Counted from the first letter of the stretch, positions 1 to 6,656 are shown. The stretch: DNA of 24,359 nt from DATGMB01 sp035293845 (GCA_035293845.1 DATGMB010000103.1:1-24359), one strand, 5' to 3'. Numbers and translations are program-made. Notes: generated by a model from the sequence alone, not told the origin.

Positions 1-1
1 G

Positions 2-355
2 GAAAAGCAGCCGCCGCGGCGCTCCTTCGTGCAGAGATTCGGCCTGGACCCGCGGGTCGCATTCCTGGTCCTCATCGTCGATGTGATGCTCAACGCGGGG
101 GACGTGTTTTCGATGGGGCTGCTGCTGCCGCTCTCGATTGCGGCGGGGATCCTGGTCGGGTATATCACGTACCGCGCGCAAATGCACTGGTACGGCGACG
201 ATCCGGAGTCGGCCCGGATCAAGGCGGCCATGCTCGGCCTGCTGACCGCGATCCCGACCCCACTGCCCGAGGTGCTTTACGTGCCCGCCGGGCTGCTCGG
301 GCTGGTGCGGACGCTACGCGGTGTGCGCCGCCCCGCCGGCCCTAGCGGCACATAA
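2..355 (+). CDS. Small membrane protein, 5' end outside the window
   Basis: The frame is open from base 2 to the TAA at 353-355, so the gene probably begins before the window. A GTG at 29 is an internal candidate start giving 108 residues, but nothing like a ribosome binding site precedes it. The product has two or three hydrophobic stretches: roughly residues 9-25 and 29-46 counted from that GTG, and a weaker one near 68-92. A charged segment with the residues HWYGDDPESARIK lies between them. This looks like a small integral membrane protein. I do not recognise a family and assign no function. It converges on the peroxiredoxin gene. Confidence 0.6.
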   Translation, partial: EKQPPRRSFVQRFGLDPRVAFLVLIVDVMLNAGDVFSMGLLLPLSIAAGILVGYITYRAQMHWYGDDPESARIKAAMLGLLTAIPTPLPEVLYVPAGLLGLVRTLRGVRRPAGPSGT

Positions 356-398
356 TGTGCCGCGGGCCGCTGTAAGCTTCAGATTCTAAAAGGGCCGC

Positions 399-429
399 AA
401 AAAACAGGTGGAATATTTGATTCCACCTG
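399..429 (-). terminator. Rho-independent terminator of the peroxiredoxin gene
   Basis: A perfect 10-bp inverted repeat, CAGGTGGAAT at 405-414 and ATTCCACCTG at 420-429, encloses a 5-nt loop. On the minus strand the hairpin is followed at once by six T (AAAAAA at 399-404 on the plus strand). It lies 16 bp after the peroxiredoxin stop, the right place and polarity for intrinsic termination. It may also stop read-through from the convergent membrane-protein gene, though the plus-strand side has only a short TTTT nearby. Confidence 0.85.
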
Positions 430-445
430 CTCATTTTGCGAACCC

Positions 446-1105
446 TCACTTCGGCTGGGCCACCATCCGCAGATACGGCCGCAGCGTGCGGAAGCCGCCG
501 GGGTATTTCTGCTTCGCTTCGTCGTCGGAAACCGAGGTCGGGATGATCACGTCGCCGCCGGGCTGCCAGTTCACCGGAGTGGCCACGTTGGCCCTTCCGG
601 AGAGCTGCAGCGCGTCGATGATGCGCAGCACTTCATCGAAGTTCCGGCCGATGCTCATCGGGTAAATCAGCATCAGCTTGATCTTTTTATCCGGCCCGAT
701 GACGTACACGTTGCGCACGGTGGCGTTTTGGGCGGGGGTGCGGCCTTCGGACGTGTTGCCGGCGTCGGCGGGCAGCATGTCATAGAGCTTGGCGATCTTC
801 AGTTCGGGATCGCCGATCATCGGGTACGTCACCTTCGCGCCCTGCGTCTCTTCGATGTCCTGCTTCCACTTGCCGTGGCTGGTCACGGGATCGACGCTGA
901 GGCCGATGATCTTGACATTGCGGCGGTCGAACTCCGGCTGCAGTTTGGCCATGTAGCCGAGCTCGGTGGTGCAAACGGGAGTGAAATCTTTGGGGTGCGA
1001 AAACAGGATGGCCCAACTATCGCCGATCCATTCGTGGAAGCGAATCGGGCCCTGGGTGGTTTCCGCGGTGAAGTCTGGGGCAGTGTCGTTGATTCGTAGC
1101 GCCAT
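446..1105 (-). CDS. 1-Cys peroxiredoxin (Prx6-type, AhpC/TSA family)
   Basis: A thiol peroxidase of 219 residues that reduces hydrogen peroxide and organic hydroperoxides, probably in the cytoplasm because no signal peptide is seen. The peroxidatic motif DFTPVCTTE puts the active Cys at 45. The long C-terminal half, with DKKIKLMLIYP, RNFDEVLRIIDALQ and PVNWQPGGDVIIP, is typical of the Prx6 branch rather than the shorter 2-Cys AhpC branch. No second CP motif is present. The start is fixed by a good site, AGGAG 8 nt before ATG. The gene is divergent from the persulfide dioxygenase gene, sharing about 140 bp, and ends at a strong hairpin terminator. A TATGAT at 1157-1162 (minus) is a weak -10 candidate. 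Confidence 0.93.
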   Translation of the reverse strand: MALRINDTAPDFTAETTQGPIRFHEWIGDSWAILFSHPKDFTPVCTTELGYMAKLQPEFDRRNVKIIGLSVDPVTSHGKWKQDIEETQGAKVTYPMIGDPELKIAKLYDMLPADAGNTSEGRTPAQNATVRNVYVIGPDKKIKLMLIYPMSIGRNFDEVLRIIDALQLSGRANVATPVNWQPGGDVIIPTSVSDDEAKQKYPGGFRTLRPYLRMVAQPK

Positions 1106-1221
1106 AAATGTCTCCTGTACGTTTAGATGCAGTCTGGGCTTCGGGGATACGGCTTTATCATAGACCAGAAGAGCCCGGATGGAGCGGAGTCATGCGGCGG
1201 GCACGGGCACTCCGCGCGCGC

Positions 1222-1240
1222 TATACTCCGAGCGGGGAGG
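1222..1240 (+). promoter_or_regulatory. -10 box and Shine-Dalgarno site of the persulfide dioxygenase gene
   Basis: TATACT at 1222-1227 resembles a -10 element, and GGGGAGG at 1234-1240 lies 4 nt before the ATG at 1245. The ribosome binding site decides the start: the frame is open further upstream to a codon at 1179, but that has no such site and would add 22 residues that look non-native. No convincing -35 box is visible at the expected distance. Confidence 0.55.
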
Positions 1241-1244
1241 CGCC

Positions 1245-2627
1245 ATGCCGGAACCCGTTACGATCGAGCAATTCTATCTGGCCTGCCTGGCCCACGCGTC
1301 GTACCTGATCTCGTCGCGGGGCGAAGCGGCGGTCATCGACCCGCAGCGCGACGTGGACCTTTACCTGGAGGCCGCCGCGCGGCAGGGCGCGGCCATCCGG
1401 CACATCATCGAGACCCACCTGCACGCGGATTTCGTCTCCGGACATCTGGAGCTGGCCCGCCGCACCGGCGCGCAGATCTACCTCGGGGAAGGCTCCGGCG
1501 CCGATTTTCCGCACCGGGCGGTGAAGGAAGGCGACGCGATCCAATTCGGCGACTGCCGGCTCGAGTTTCTTCAGACTCCCGGCCACACGCTGGAAAGCGT
1601 CTGTGTGGTGTTGACGGATCTCACGCAGCCAGCCGCGCCTCGCGCGGTGTTTACGGGGGACACGCTGTTCGTGGGTGACGTCGGCCGTCCCGACCTCTCC
1701 CCTACGCACACGCCGCAGCAACTGGCGCGCGAGCTGTACCACAGCCTGCAGGGGAAGCTGCTGCGTCTGCCGGACGCCACGGAAATCTTCCCCGCGCACG
1801 GCGCCGGATCGCTGTGCGGACGCCAGATGAGCGCGGAGCGCTCCTCCACGATCGGACGCGAGCGGCGTTTCAATTACGCGCTGCAGGCGGCCAATGCCGA
1901 GGAGTTTGTGCACCTGGTGGCGGACGATCTGCCGCCGCGTCCGGAATACTTCGGGCGCGATGTGGAGCTGAACCGCCACGGCGCGGCGGCGGTCGGCGAG
2001 CTGCCGCAACTGGCCGCGCTGCAGACGGCCGAGGTTCGGGCGCTCGTGGCGGAGGGCGCGATCGTGCTCGATACCCGCCCGCCGGCGGATTTCGCCGCGG
2101 CCCACATTCCGGGATCGGTAAACATCGCGCTCGGCGGCCAGTTCGCCTCGTGGGCCGGACGGATCGTGGGCCTGGACCGGCGGCTGGTGCTGCTCGCCGA
2201 GGACGCCGCGCGGGTCCGCGAAGCGCAGGTGCGCCTGGCGCGCGTGGGGATCGAGCGCGTCGAGGGATATGTGGACGATGGTATTGCCGGGTGGCTGCGC
2301 GGCGGTGGAGAGCTCGAGTCGCTGCTGACGGTGGCAGCGCAGGATCTGGCCGGGCTGCGCGAGGAACGGAAGAGCCACATTACGGTGCTGGACGTGCGCG
2401 AGCCCTCCGAGCGAGAGGCGGGAGCAATTCCGGGTTCGATCGGGATTCCGCTCGGGCAGTTGCCCGCGAGGCTGGATGAGATCGGCCGGTCGCAGACGGT
2501 GGTGGTGCACTGCAAGAGCGGCTATCGCAGCTCGATCGCCGCCAGTCTGCTGCAGCGCAGCGGCGTCCGCGAGGTGGGGACGTTGACCGGGGGGTTCGAC
2601 GCGTGGAAGGCGATCGCGCCCCGTTAG
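1245..2627 (+). CDS. CstB-like persulfide dioxygenase fused to two rhodanese domains
   Basis: A 460-residue protein expected to oxidise persulfides such as glutathione or CoA persulfide to sulfite and transfer a sulfane sulfur to give thiosulfate. Residues 1-250 are a metallo-beta-lactamase fold of the ETHE1 type: THLHADFVSGH (H58, H60, D62, H67), PGHT (H114), TGDTLFVGDVGRPDL (D139) and FPAHG (H185). Residues about 265-355 form a rhodanese-like domain without an active-site Cys. Residues about 375-458 form a second rhodanese with the catalytic loop HCKSGYR (C423). The order dioxygenase, inactive rhodanese, active rhodanese matches Staphylococcus CstB. The stop overlaps the convergent M14-like gene by 4 bp. 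No persulfide sensor gene is adjacent. Family is certain; exact substrate is inferred. Confidence 0.9.
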   Translation: MPEPVTIEQFYLACLAHASYLISSRGEAAVIDPQRDVDLYLEAAARQGAAIRHIIETHLHADFVSGHLELARRTGAQIYLGEGSGADFPHRAVKEGDAIQFGDCRLEFLQTPGHTLESVCVVLTDLTQPAAPRAVFTGDTLFVGDVGRPDLSPTHTPQQLARELYHSLQGKLLRLPDATEIFPAHGAGSLCGRQMSAERSSTIGRERRFNYALQAANAEEFVHLVADDLPPRPEYFGRDVELNRHGAAAVGELPQLAALQTAEVRALVAEGAIVLDTRPPADFAAAHIPGSVNIALGGQFASWAGRIVGLDRRLVLLAEDAARVREAQVRLARVGIERVEGYVDDGIAGWLRGGGELESLLTVAAQDLAGLREERKSHITVLDVREPSEREAGAIPGSIGIPLGQLPARLDEIGRSQTVVVHCKSGYRSSIAASLLQRSGVREVGTLTGGFDAWKAIAPR

Positions 2628-3358
2628 GGCAAATTCCAGTCGATCCAGTTCAGCATTTCGGCCTGGCGGTCGCCGCGGCCGTGGGCCACTTCCAGGTTGA
2701 GATAGCGCGCGGCGCGCAGCGCGGCCAGGCGGGAGAGTGAGCCGTCGTCGGTCTTCGGGGCCTTGTTCTGCAGCACGACATTGTAAGGCGAGGTGGCGAG
2801 GATGCGGAAATCGGCCTCGCTGGTGGTGAGAATGAAGGCGTGGGGATTATCCGGCTCGCGGATCGAGGTGGCATCGCTCTGCGGAATCTCGTCGTTGACC
2901 GAATAAGCCGGCGAGTTATTGTGCAGCGCGATCAGCAGGCCATTGTGCGGCGGGAAAAATGCGTGAACCAGCTTGCCGCGGCCTTTGTCCAGAATGCGCA
3001 GCGCCGCTTCGATCTGGGCCGCGGACCACTCCGGGTTCAGGTTGCGCAGGCTGGCTTCGGCGCCGGTGCGCGAGAACATGCGGTTGGGATCGATCTCCCC
3101 GCCGGCCACCTGGACGTTGCGGGTGTGGTTCTCGATCACGAAGGCAATTCCCTCGTGGGTCTTGATATGAAACAGCAGCACCTGGCGCGCGTCCTCTTCG
3201 TCGCCGTGGATGACCAGGTAGCGGCGGCTCGAATGGCCGTTGTAGTGAATGCGGAAGCGCGCTCCCGCCAGGCTGATGTGATGCGGCCGGAAAAACGGAA
3301 TCCAGCCGAAAATGGAAGCGTACGCCAGGAATTCGCGGCGCGAAAGCGTCGCGCTCAT
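2624..3358 (-). CDS. Exported M14-like (zinc carboxypeptidase-fold) protein
   Basis: 244 residues. The N-terminus SRREFLAYASIFGW resembles a Tat or Sec export signal, so it is likely exported. I see a spaced set of residues that matches the M14 metallopeptidase site: HGDE (H51, E54) as the first two zinc ligands, DPNR (D90, N92, R93) as the substrate-binding motif, ALHNNS (H146) as the third ligand and NLEVAHG (E223) as the catalytic Glu. Similarity elsewhere is low, so the substrate (a peptide, cell-wall stem or small amide) cannot be named. The start codon overlaps the stop of the upstream 51-residue ORF as ATGA, so it is translationally coupled and part of an operon with the response regulator. 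An alternative is a non-catalytic member of the fold. Confidence 0.65.
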   Translation of the reverse strand: MSATLSRREFLAYASIFGWIPFFRPHHISLAGARFRIHYNGHSSRRYLVIHGDEEDARQVLLFHIKTHEGIAFVIENHTRNVQVAGGEIDPNRMFSRTGAEASLRNLNPEWSAAQIEAALRILDKGRGKLVHAFFPPHNGLLIALHNNSPAYSVNDEIPQSDATSIREPDNPHAFILTTSEADFRILATSPYNVVLQNKAPKTDDGSLSRLAALRAARYLNLEVAHGRGDRQAEMLNWIDWNLP

Positions 3359-3510
3359 TCGGCTTCCTCCGGCAGCTTCTTTTTGTGCTTGGGTTTCCGG
3401 CTCGATTTCGGCTCGATGGGCCGCGCCGCGGGCACGGTTCCAATGCGCTCCCGCGCGATCGCCTTCACTTCCTTGCCAACCCTAAATGCCTTCTTCCTTT
3501 TTTGCGCCAA
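3355..3510 (-). CDS. Small basic protein of 51 residues, TTG start
   Basis: A short frame between the response regulator and the M14-like gene. It starts at TTG 3510, reads LAQKRKKAFRVGKEVKAIAR and continues with a Pro/Lys/Arg/His-rich tail containing KPKHKKKLPEE. It overlaps the 3' end of the response regulator by 29 bp in another frame and ends in an ATGA overlap with the next gene. GGAGG lies 4 nt before the TTG, which supports that start. An alternative GTG lies 14 codons further in. At least 17 of 51 residues are Lys or Arg, so it may bind nucleic acid or ribosomes; that is inference. No family recognised. The tight packing and SD site argue it is a real gene. Confidence 0.6.
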   Translation of the reverse strand: MAQKRKKAFRVGKEVKAIARERIGTVPAARPIEPKSSRKPKHKKKLPEEAE

Positions 3511-3895
3511 GCATCCTCCGCAGCACCGCGGCCAGCTCCTCCGCGAGGAACGGTTTGTGCAGGAACATCACGCGGCCCGGGGCCCGAGCCTCGAGCGCGC
3601 CGATATCCACAGGATAACCGCTGGAGAGGATCAGGCGCAGCCGGGGGTTGGCGGCAAGCAGACGCGCGGCGAGATCTTCCGCGCGCAGTCCGGGCATGCT
3701 GGCATCGAGCACGGCCAGATCCAGTTCCCTGGCGGCAGGCCCGGTCTCGGCCCAGGCGCGGTCGGTGCTATCGGCCGTGCGCACCTCATATCCGAGGCGG
3801 CCGAGATAGAGGCTCATAACCTTTAACAGAGAGCGCTCGTCATCGACCAGCAGGATTACTTTGCCCGACCCCTCTTTCAGCGCCGGCTGTATCAT
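3482..3895 (-). CDS. Single-domain response regulator (CheY-like receiver)
   Basis: 137 residues consisting almost only of a receiver domain, without a DNA-binding or enzymatic output. Conserved positions are all present: acidic pocket DDE (D18, D19), phosphoacceptor D64 in AVLDASMPG, Ser in LSSGYP (91-92) and Lys in LHKPF (K114). The GYP and HKPF context resembles receivers that accompany hybrid histidine kinases. No kinase gene adjoins it, so the phosphodonor is elsewhere. It leads a three-gene minus-strand operon. Its ATG lies only 5 bp from the divergent ATG of the YjbQ gene and has no upstream Shine-Dalgarno site, so its mRNA leader must be very short or its promoter lies inside the neighbouring gene. 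Confidence 0.9.
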   Translation of the reverse strand: MIQPALKEGSGKVILLVDDERSLLKVMSLYLGRLGYEVRTADSTDRAWAETGPAARELDLAVLDASMPGLRAEDLAARLLAANPRLRLILSSGYPVDIGALEARAPGRVMFLHKPFLAEELAAVLRRMLGAKKEEGI

Positions 3896-3900
3896 CGAGT
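3890..3900 (+). promoter_or_regulatory. Putative leaderless-promoter -10 of the YjbQ gene
   Basis: TATCAT at 3890-3895 is followed by 5 bp and then the ATG at 3901, with no ribosome binding site. The spacing would place transcription start on or beside the A of ATG. No clear -35 box was found. It fits a pattern repeated at several genes in this window. Confidence 0.4.
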
Positions 3901-4314
3901 ATGCGGACCTACACGGAATATCTCACATTCCGGACCGAAAAACACCGCGAGTTTATCAATATTACTCCGCAGGTGGAAACGGCGTTACACAAAAGCGGTA
4001 TCCGGGAAGGCATGATCCTGGTCTCCGCGATGCACATTACAGCGGGCGTCTGGGTGAACGACGCCGAAGACGGCCTGCTGGCGGATATCGACGAATGGCT
4101 GGAGAAGCTGGCGCCGTTCCGCGCCGATTACCGCCACCACCGCACCGGCGAAACCAATGGCGACTCGCACCTGAAGAGCCTGCTGGTGCACCATCAGGTG
4201 ATCGTTCCAGTGACGGCGGGCAAGCTCGATTTCGGCCCCTGGCAGCAAGTCTACTACGCGGAATTCGACGGCCAGCGGACGAAGCGGGTGGTGCTGAAGG
4301 TAATGGGGGAGTAG
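3901..4314 (+). CDS. YjbQ family protein (UPF0047, secondary thiamine-phosphate synthase-like)
   Basis: 137 residues spanning the whole family length. Recognisable signatures are MRTYTEYLTFRT at the start, SAMHITAGVWVND (H45), YRHHRTGE (77-84), NGDSHLKSLL (86-95) and FGPWQQVYYAEFDG (111-124). Family members are small trimeric or hexameric proteins. Escherichia coli YjbQ has weak thiamine-phosphate synthase activity in vitro, but the physiological role is not settled. The conserved start sequence fixes the ATG at 3901 even though no Shine-Dalgarno site precedes it. The gene is divergent from the response regulator by 5 bp and is followed 19 bp later by the homoserine dehydrogenase gene. Confidence 0.92.
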   Translation: MRTYTEYLTFRTEKHREFINITPQVETALHKSGIREGMILVSAMHITAGVWVNDAEDGLLADIDEWLEKLAPFRADYRHHRTGETNGDSHLKSLLVHHQVIVPVTAGKLDFGPWQQVYYAEFDGQRTKRVVLKVMGE

Positions 4315-4321
4315 GGCGCGC

Positions 4322-4333
4322 TACAATTCTCAG
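4322..4333 (+). promoter_or_regulatory. -10 box TACAAT directly before a TTG start
   Basis: TACAAT at 4322-4327 is a near-consensus -10 hexamer. Six bp separate it from the TTG at 4334, so the predicted transcript would start at or next to the initiation codon. No Shine-Dalgarno sequence is present. The -35 region has no consensus match. Confidence 0.5.
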
Positions 4334-5290
4334 TTGCGCCTCGCACTGATCGGTTATGGGAACGTGGGCCGCGCGCTGGCGGAGTTGATCCGGCGCAAGC
4401 GGCGCGAGTTTCCGTTCGTGATCACCGGAATTCACACGCTGCGGCACGGCACGGCCATCGGGCCGGGCGGGCTGCCTCCGGAGCCGGCATTCGGCCCGCG
4501 GGCGGAATCGATCGAAGCATTCCTCGACGCCGCGGAGGCGGAAGTGGCGGTGGAGCTGACCACGCTCAACCCCGCGACCGGCGAGCCGGCGATTTCGCAC
4601 GTGCGCGCCGCCTTCGCCCGCGGCATGCACGTGGTCACGGCCAACAAGGGGCCGATCGCGCACGCCTATGCCGATCTGCGCGAGGAAGCGGCGCGGGCGG
4701 GCGTTCTCTTCCGTTTCGAATCGGCGGTGATGGATGGCGCGCCGGTGTTCAACCTCTGGCGCCACACCATGCCCGGTGTGAAGGTGCTCGGTTTTACCGG
4801 CGTGCTCAATTCGACGTCCAAGATCGTGATCGAAACGATGGAGCGCGGGGGCAGCTTCGAGGACGGCCTGGCGCGGGCGCGCCATATGGGCATTACGGAG
4901 GGGTCTGGCGCGTACGACGTCGAGGGCTGGGATTCGGCGGCCAAGACGGCTGCGCTGGCCAACGTGCTGATGGATGCGCGGGTGACGCCGCAGCAGGTGC
5001 CGGTGCGCGGCATCACGCGGCTCACGCCGGAGCGGATGGCGGAGATCGGCGCGCAGGGAAAAACGGTGCGGCTGATCAGCCGCGCCAAGCGCACAGCGGG
5101 CGGGCTGAGCCTGCGGGTGCGCGCCGAAGTGCTCGACCGCGGCGATCTGATGGCATGCACTCCGGGCACGTCGAACCTGATCCTGTTCCACACGGACCTG
5201 ATGGGCACATTCGGAACCGTCTCGATCGATCCGGGGGTGGAGCAGACGGCCTACGGAGTGTTCAGCGACCTGGCGAGCCTCTGCCGCTGA
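4334..5290 (+). CDS. Homoserine dehydrogenase, short form without ACT domain
   Basis: 318 residues. It should reduce aspartate semialdehyde to homoserine with NAD(P)H, in the threonine/methionine branch of aspartate metabolism. The N-terminal Rossmann motif is GYGNVG (G7, G9, G12), followed by TANKGP (K105). The catalytic-domain signature reads EGSGAYDVEGWDSAAK (E189, D195, D200, K204). No C-terminal ACT regulatory domain is present. An in-frame TAA at 4301-4303 and the absence of ATG or GTG before the Rossmann strand leave TTG 4334 as the only usual start. No other thr or met genes adjoin, so a specialised role (a homoserine dehydrogenase-like oxidoreductase) is possible. Confidence 0.87.
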   Translation: MRLALIGYGNVGRALAELIRRKRREFPFVITGIHTLRHGTAIGPGGLPPEPAFGPRAESIEAFLDAAEAEVAVELTTLNPATGEPAISHVRAAFARGMHVVTANKGPIAHAYADLREEAARAGVLFRFESAVMDGAPVFNLWRHTMPGVKVLGFTGVLNSTSKIVIETMERGGSFEDGLARARHMGITEGSGAYDVEGWDSAAKTAALANVLMDARVTPQQVPVRGITRLTPERMAEIGAQGKTVRLISRAKRTAGGLSLRVRAEVLDRGDLMACTPGTSNLILFHTDLMGTFGTVSIDPGVEQTAYGVFSDLASLCR

Positions 5291-5309
5291 GCGGCCGAGG
5301 TGCGGCCGC
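5291..5309 (+). terminator. GC-rich hairpin straight after the homoserine dehydrogenase stop
   Basis: GCGGCCG at 5291-5297 and CGGCCGC at 5303-5309 form a perfect 7-bp stem with a 5-nt loop, beginning on the base after the TGA. There is no T run, so it is either a weak or factor-assisted terminator or simply a stable 3' end. The 5310-5390 stretch holds nothing else I can identify. Confidence 0.35.
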
Positions 5310-5390
5310 GCGCGGCGCCGCCGGGTGCGTGGTTTTCCACCAGCAGTTCGGCGCGCCGCGCGGGGTCGGGGTGGTCGATCGGGTTTGCCG

Positions 5391-5612
5391 CTACGCGGTT
5401 CGCGTGCGCTCGGTAGATTGCGTGCGCTCCCACTCCTCGAGCTCGCGCTCGGCCTGCTCCTTCGAGTAGCCGTAGCGTTCCTGCAGTTTGCCGATGAACT
5501 GGTCGCGCCGGCCTTCGATCTGGCTCCAGTCGCTATCGGTCAGCCGGCCCCATTTTTCCTTCATACGGCCTTTCATCTGTTTCCATTGTCCTTGGAATAT
5601 GTCAGCGTTCAT
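5391..5612 (-). CDS. CsbD-like general stress protein
   Basis: 73 residues, highly charged. The CsbD-family pattern is clear: a start MNADIFQGQWKQMKGRMKEK, then WGRLTDSDWSQIEGRRDQF and a GKLQERYGYSKEQAERELEEW helix. Family members are small hydrophilic stress-induced proteins of unknown mechanism, in Bacillus under SigB. The ATG at 5612 is chosen because AAGGAG lies 6 nt before it; an ATG two codons upstream would abut that site. The Thr/Arg-rich tail is unremarkable. It converges on the homoserine dehydrogenase gene and diverges from the DUF4159 gene across a repeat-rich spacer. A longer frame to 5666 is judged non-coding. Confidence 0.9.
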   Translation of the reverse strand: MNADIFQGQWKQMKGRMKEKWGRLTDSDWSQIEGRRDQFIGKLQERYGYSKEQAERELEEWERTQSTERTRTA

Positions 5613-5659
5613 AAACATCTCCTTGGAGCGCTGATGCACGGGCGGGGCCACGGGGCGGT

Positions 5660-5752
5660 TGGACACGGGCCGGGGCGGGGGGCGATTGGATACGGATCAT
5701 GGCGGGCCGGTGGATACGGTGTGAGGCGGCGGTTCCATACGGTAAGGCGGGG
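5660..5752. repeat. Degenerate ~24-bp tandem repeat in a divergent promoter region
   Basis: Four copies of a unit with core (T/C)GGA(T/C)ACGG plus a GGCGG a few bases later lie in a row. The A(T/C)ACGG cores begin at 5663, 5690, 5714 and 5737, spaced 27, 24 and 23 bp. The copies are diverged, and the region is between CsbD (minus) and DUF4159 (plus). It could be decayed low-complexity sequence or a cluster of binding sites; nothing decides between these. Confidence 0.5.
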
Positions 5753-5807
5753 CGGATGTGGCGCGGTGCAACGCGAACAGCGGCAGGAATCGGCTACGAT
5801 AAACAAA

Positions 5808-6629
5808 ATGCGCCGCGGCATGTTCTTCACCGCACTTCTGCTCTTCGCGATGGCAGCCGCGGCGCAGCGTTTCGGGCGGCTGTTCCAGGAAGATGAAGGG
5901 CCGCGGCCGGCATTTCCCAGAGAGGGCGAATTCCATTTTATCCGGCTGGAATATACCGATTTGCCGCAGTTTCACCGCCGATTCGGTTTCGCTTCGCGCG
6001 GAGCGCAGGGCGAAGGCTGGTGGATGGTGGACTGGCCGGATGCCGACGATCACTTCTCGCTCGGCGTCCAGCGGCTGACGCGGGTCGAGGTGGGCGAGCC
6101 GCGCCATTTCCGCCTAACCGATGACAAGCTGTGGGATCATCCCTGGCTCTACGCCACGCAAACCGGATGGTGGGGACTCAACCCGCGCGAGATCGAGCGC
6201 CTGCGCGAATATCTGCTGCGCGGCGGGTTCCTGGTGACGGACGATTTCTGGGGTCCGGACCAGTGGGAGATCTTCCGCGAGACGATGGAGCGCGTGCTGC
6301 CGAACCATCCCATCACGGACATCGCGCCGGGCGATCCGGTGATGCACGTGCTGTACGACATCGAAGCCAAGGACCTGACGTGGATCCCCGGCACGCGGCA
6401 CCTGCGGCGCGGGCCGGGCGGCGGCGTGGTGGTGCAACAGCCGCCGGGTACGTCGCCGGCATGGCGCGCGCTCTATGACGATGGCGGCCGGATGGTAGTG
6501 GCGATCAACTACAACACCGATGTGGGGGACGCCTGGGAATACGCCGATTCGCCGATGTACCCGGAGGCGATGACGGCGCTGGCGTACCGGTATGGGATGA
6601 ATTATCTGGTGTACGCGATGACGCACTGA
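5808..6629 (+). CDS. Exported DUF4159 domain protein
   Basis: 273 residues with an N-terminal signal peptide (MRRGMFFTALLLFAMAAAAQ) and one DUF4159 domain. Signatures are FHFIRLEYTDLPQ, the YLLRGGFLVTDDFWG segment, VLPNHPI, VAINYNTDVGDAWEY and the C-terminal GMNYLVYAMTH. The domain is thought to adopt a glutamine-amidotransferase-like fold. Members often occur near MoxR or von Willebrand A proteins, but none are here. Function unknown. The ATG at 5808 is chosen because the signal peptide starts there; the frame is open upstream through non-coding repeats. TACGAT at 5795-5800 lies 7 bp before the ATG with no ribosome binding site, a leaderless-type arrangement. Confidence 0.88.
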   Translation: MRRGMFFTALLLFAMAAAAQRFGRLFQEDEGPRPAFPREGEFHFIRLEYTDLPQFHRRFGFASRGAQGEGWWMVDWPDADDHFSLGVQRLTRVEVGEPRHFRLTDDKLWDHPWLYATQTGWWGLNPREIERLREYLLRGGFLVTDDFWGPDQWEIFRETMERVLPNHPITDIAPGDPVMHVLYDIEAKDLTWIPGTRHLRRGPGGGVVVQQPPGTSPAWRALYDDGGRMVVAINYNTDVGDAWEYADSPMYPEAMTALAYRYGMNYLVYAMTH

Positions 6630-6631
6630 AC

Positions 6632-6656
6632 GGGGATTGGGGGTTGGGGATTGGGG
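6632..6656 (+). other. G-quadruplex motif between convergent genes
   Basis: Four runs of at least four G, at 6632-6635, 6639-6643, 6646-6649 and 6653-6656, are separated by loops ATT, TT and ATT. This is a textbook four-tetrad motif on the plus strand. It begins 3 bp after the DUF4159 stop, so it would lie in that gene's 3' untranslated RNA, and on the template side of the convergent kinase gene. It could act as a 3' stabiliser or transcription roadblock. Confidence 0.75.

Noticed and set aside
1179..1244. Upstream start for the persulfide dioxygenase
   Set aside because: A GGGGAGG site directly precedes the ATG at 1245, and the extra 22 residues cover the promoter.
3861..4349. 162-codon plus-strand frame overlapping YjbQ
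   Set aside because: YjbQ motifs lie in the other frame from 3901; this frame is Arg/Pro-rich noise.
5325..5807. Longer N-terminus for the DUF4159 protein
   Set aside because: It would run through the CsbD gene antisense and the degenerate repeats; a clean signal peptide begins at 5808.
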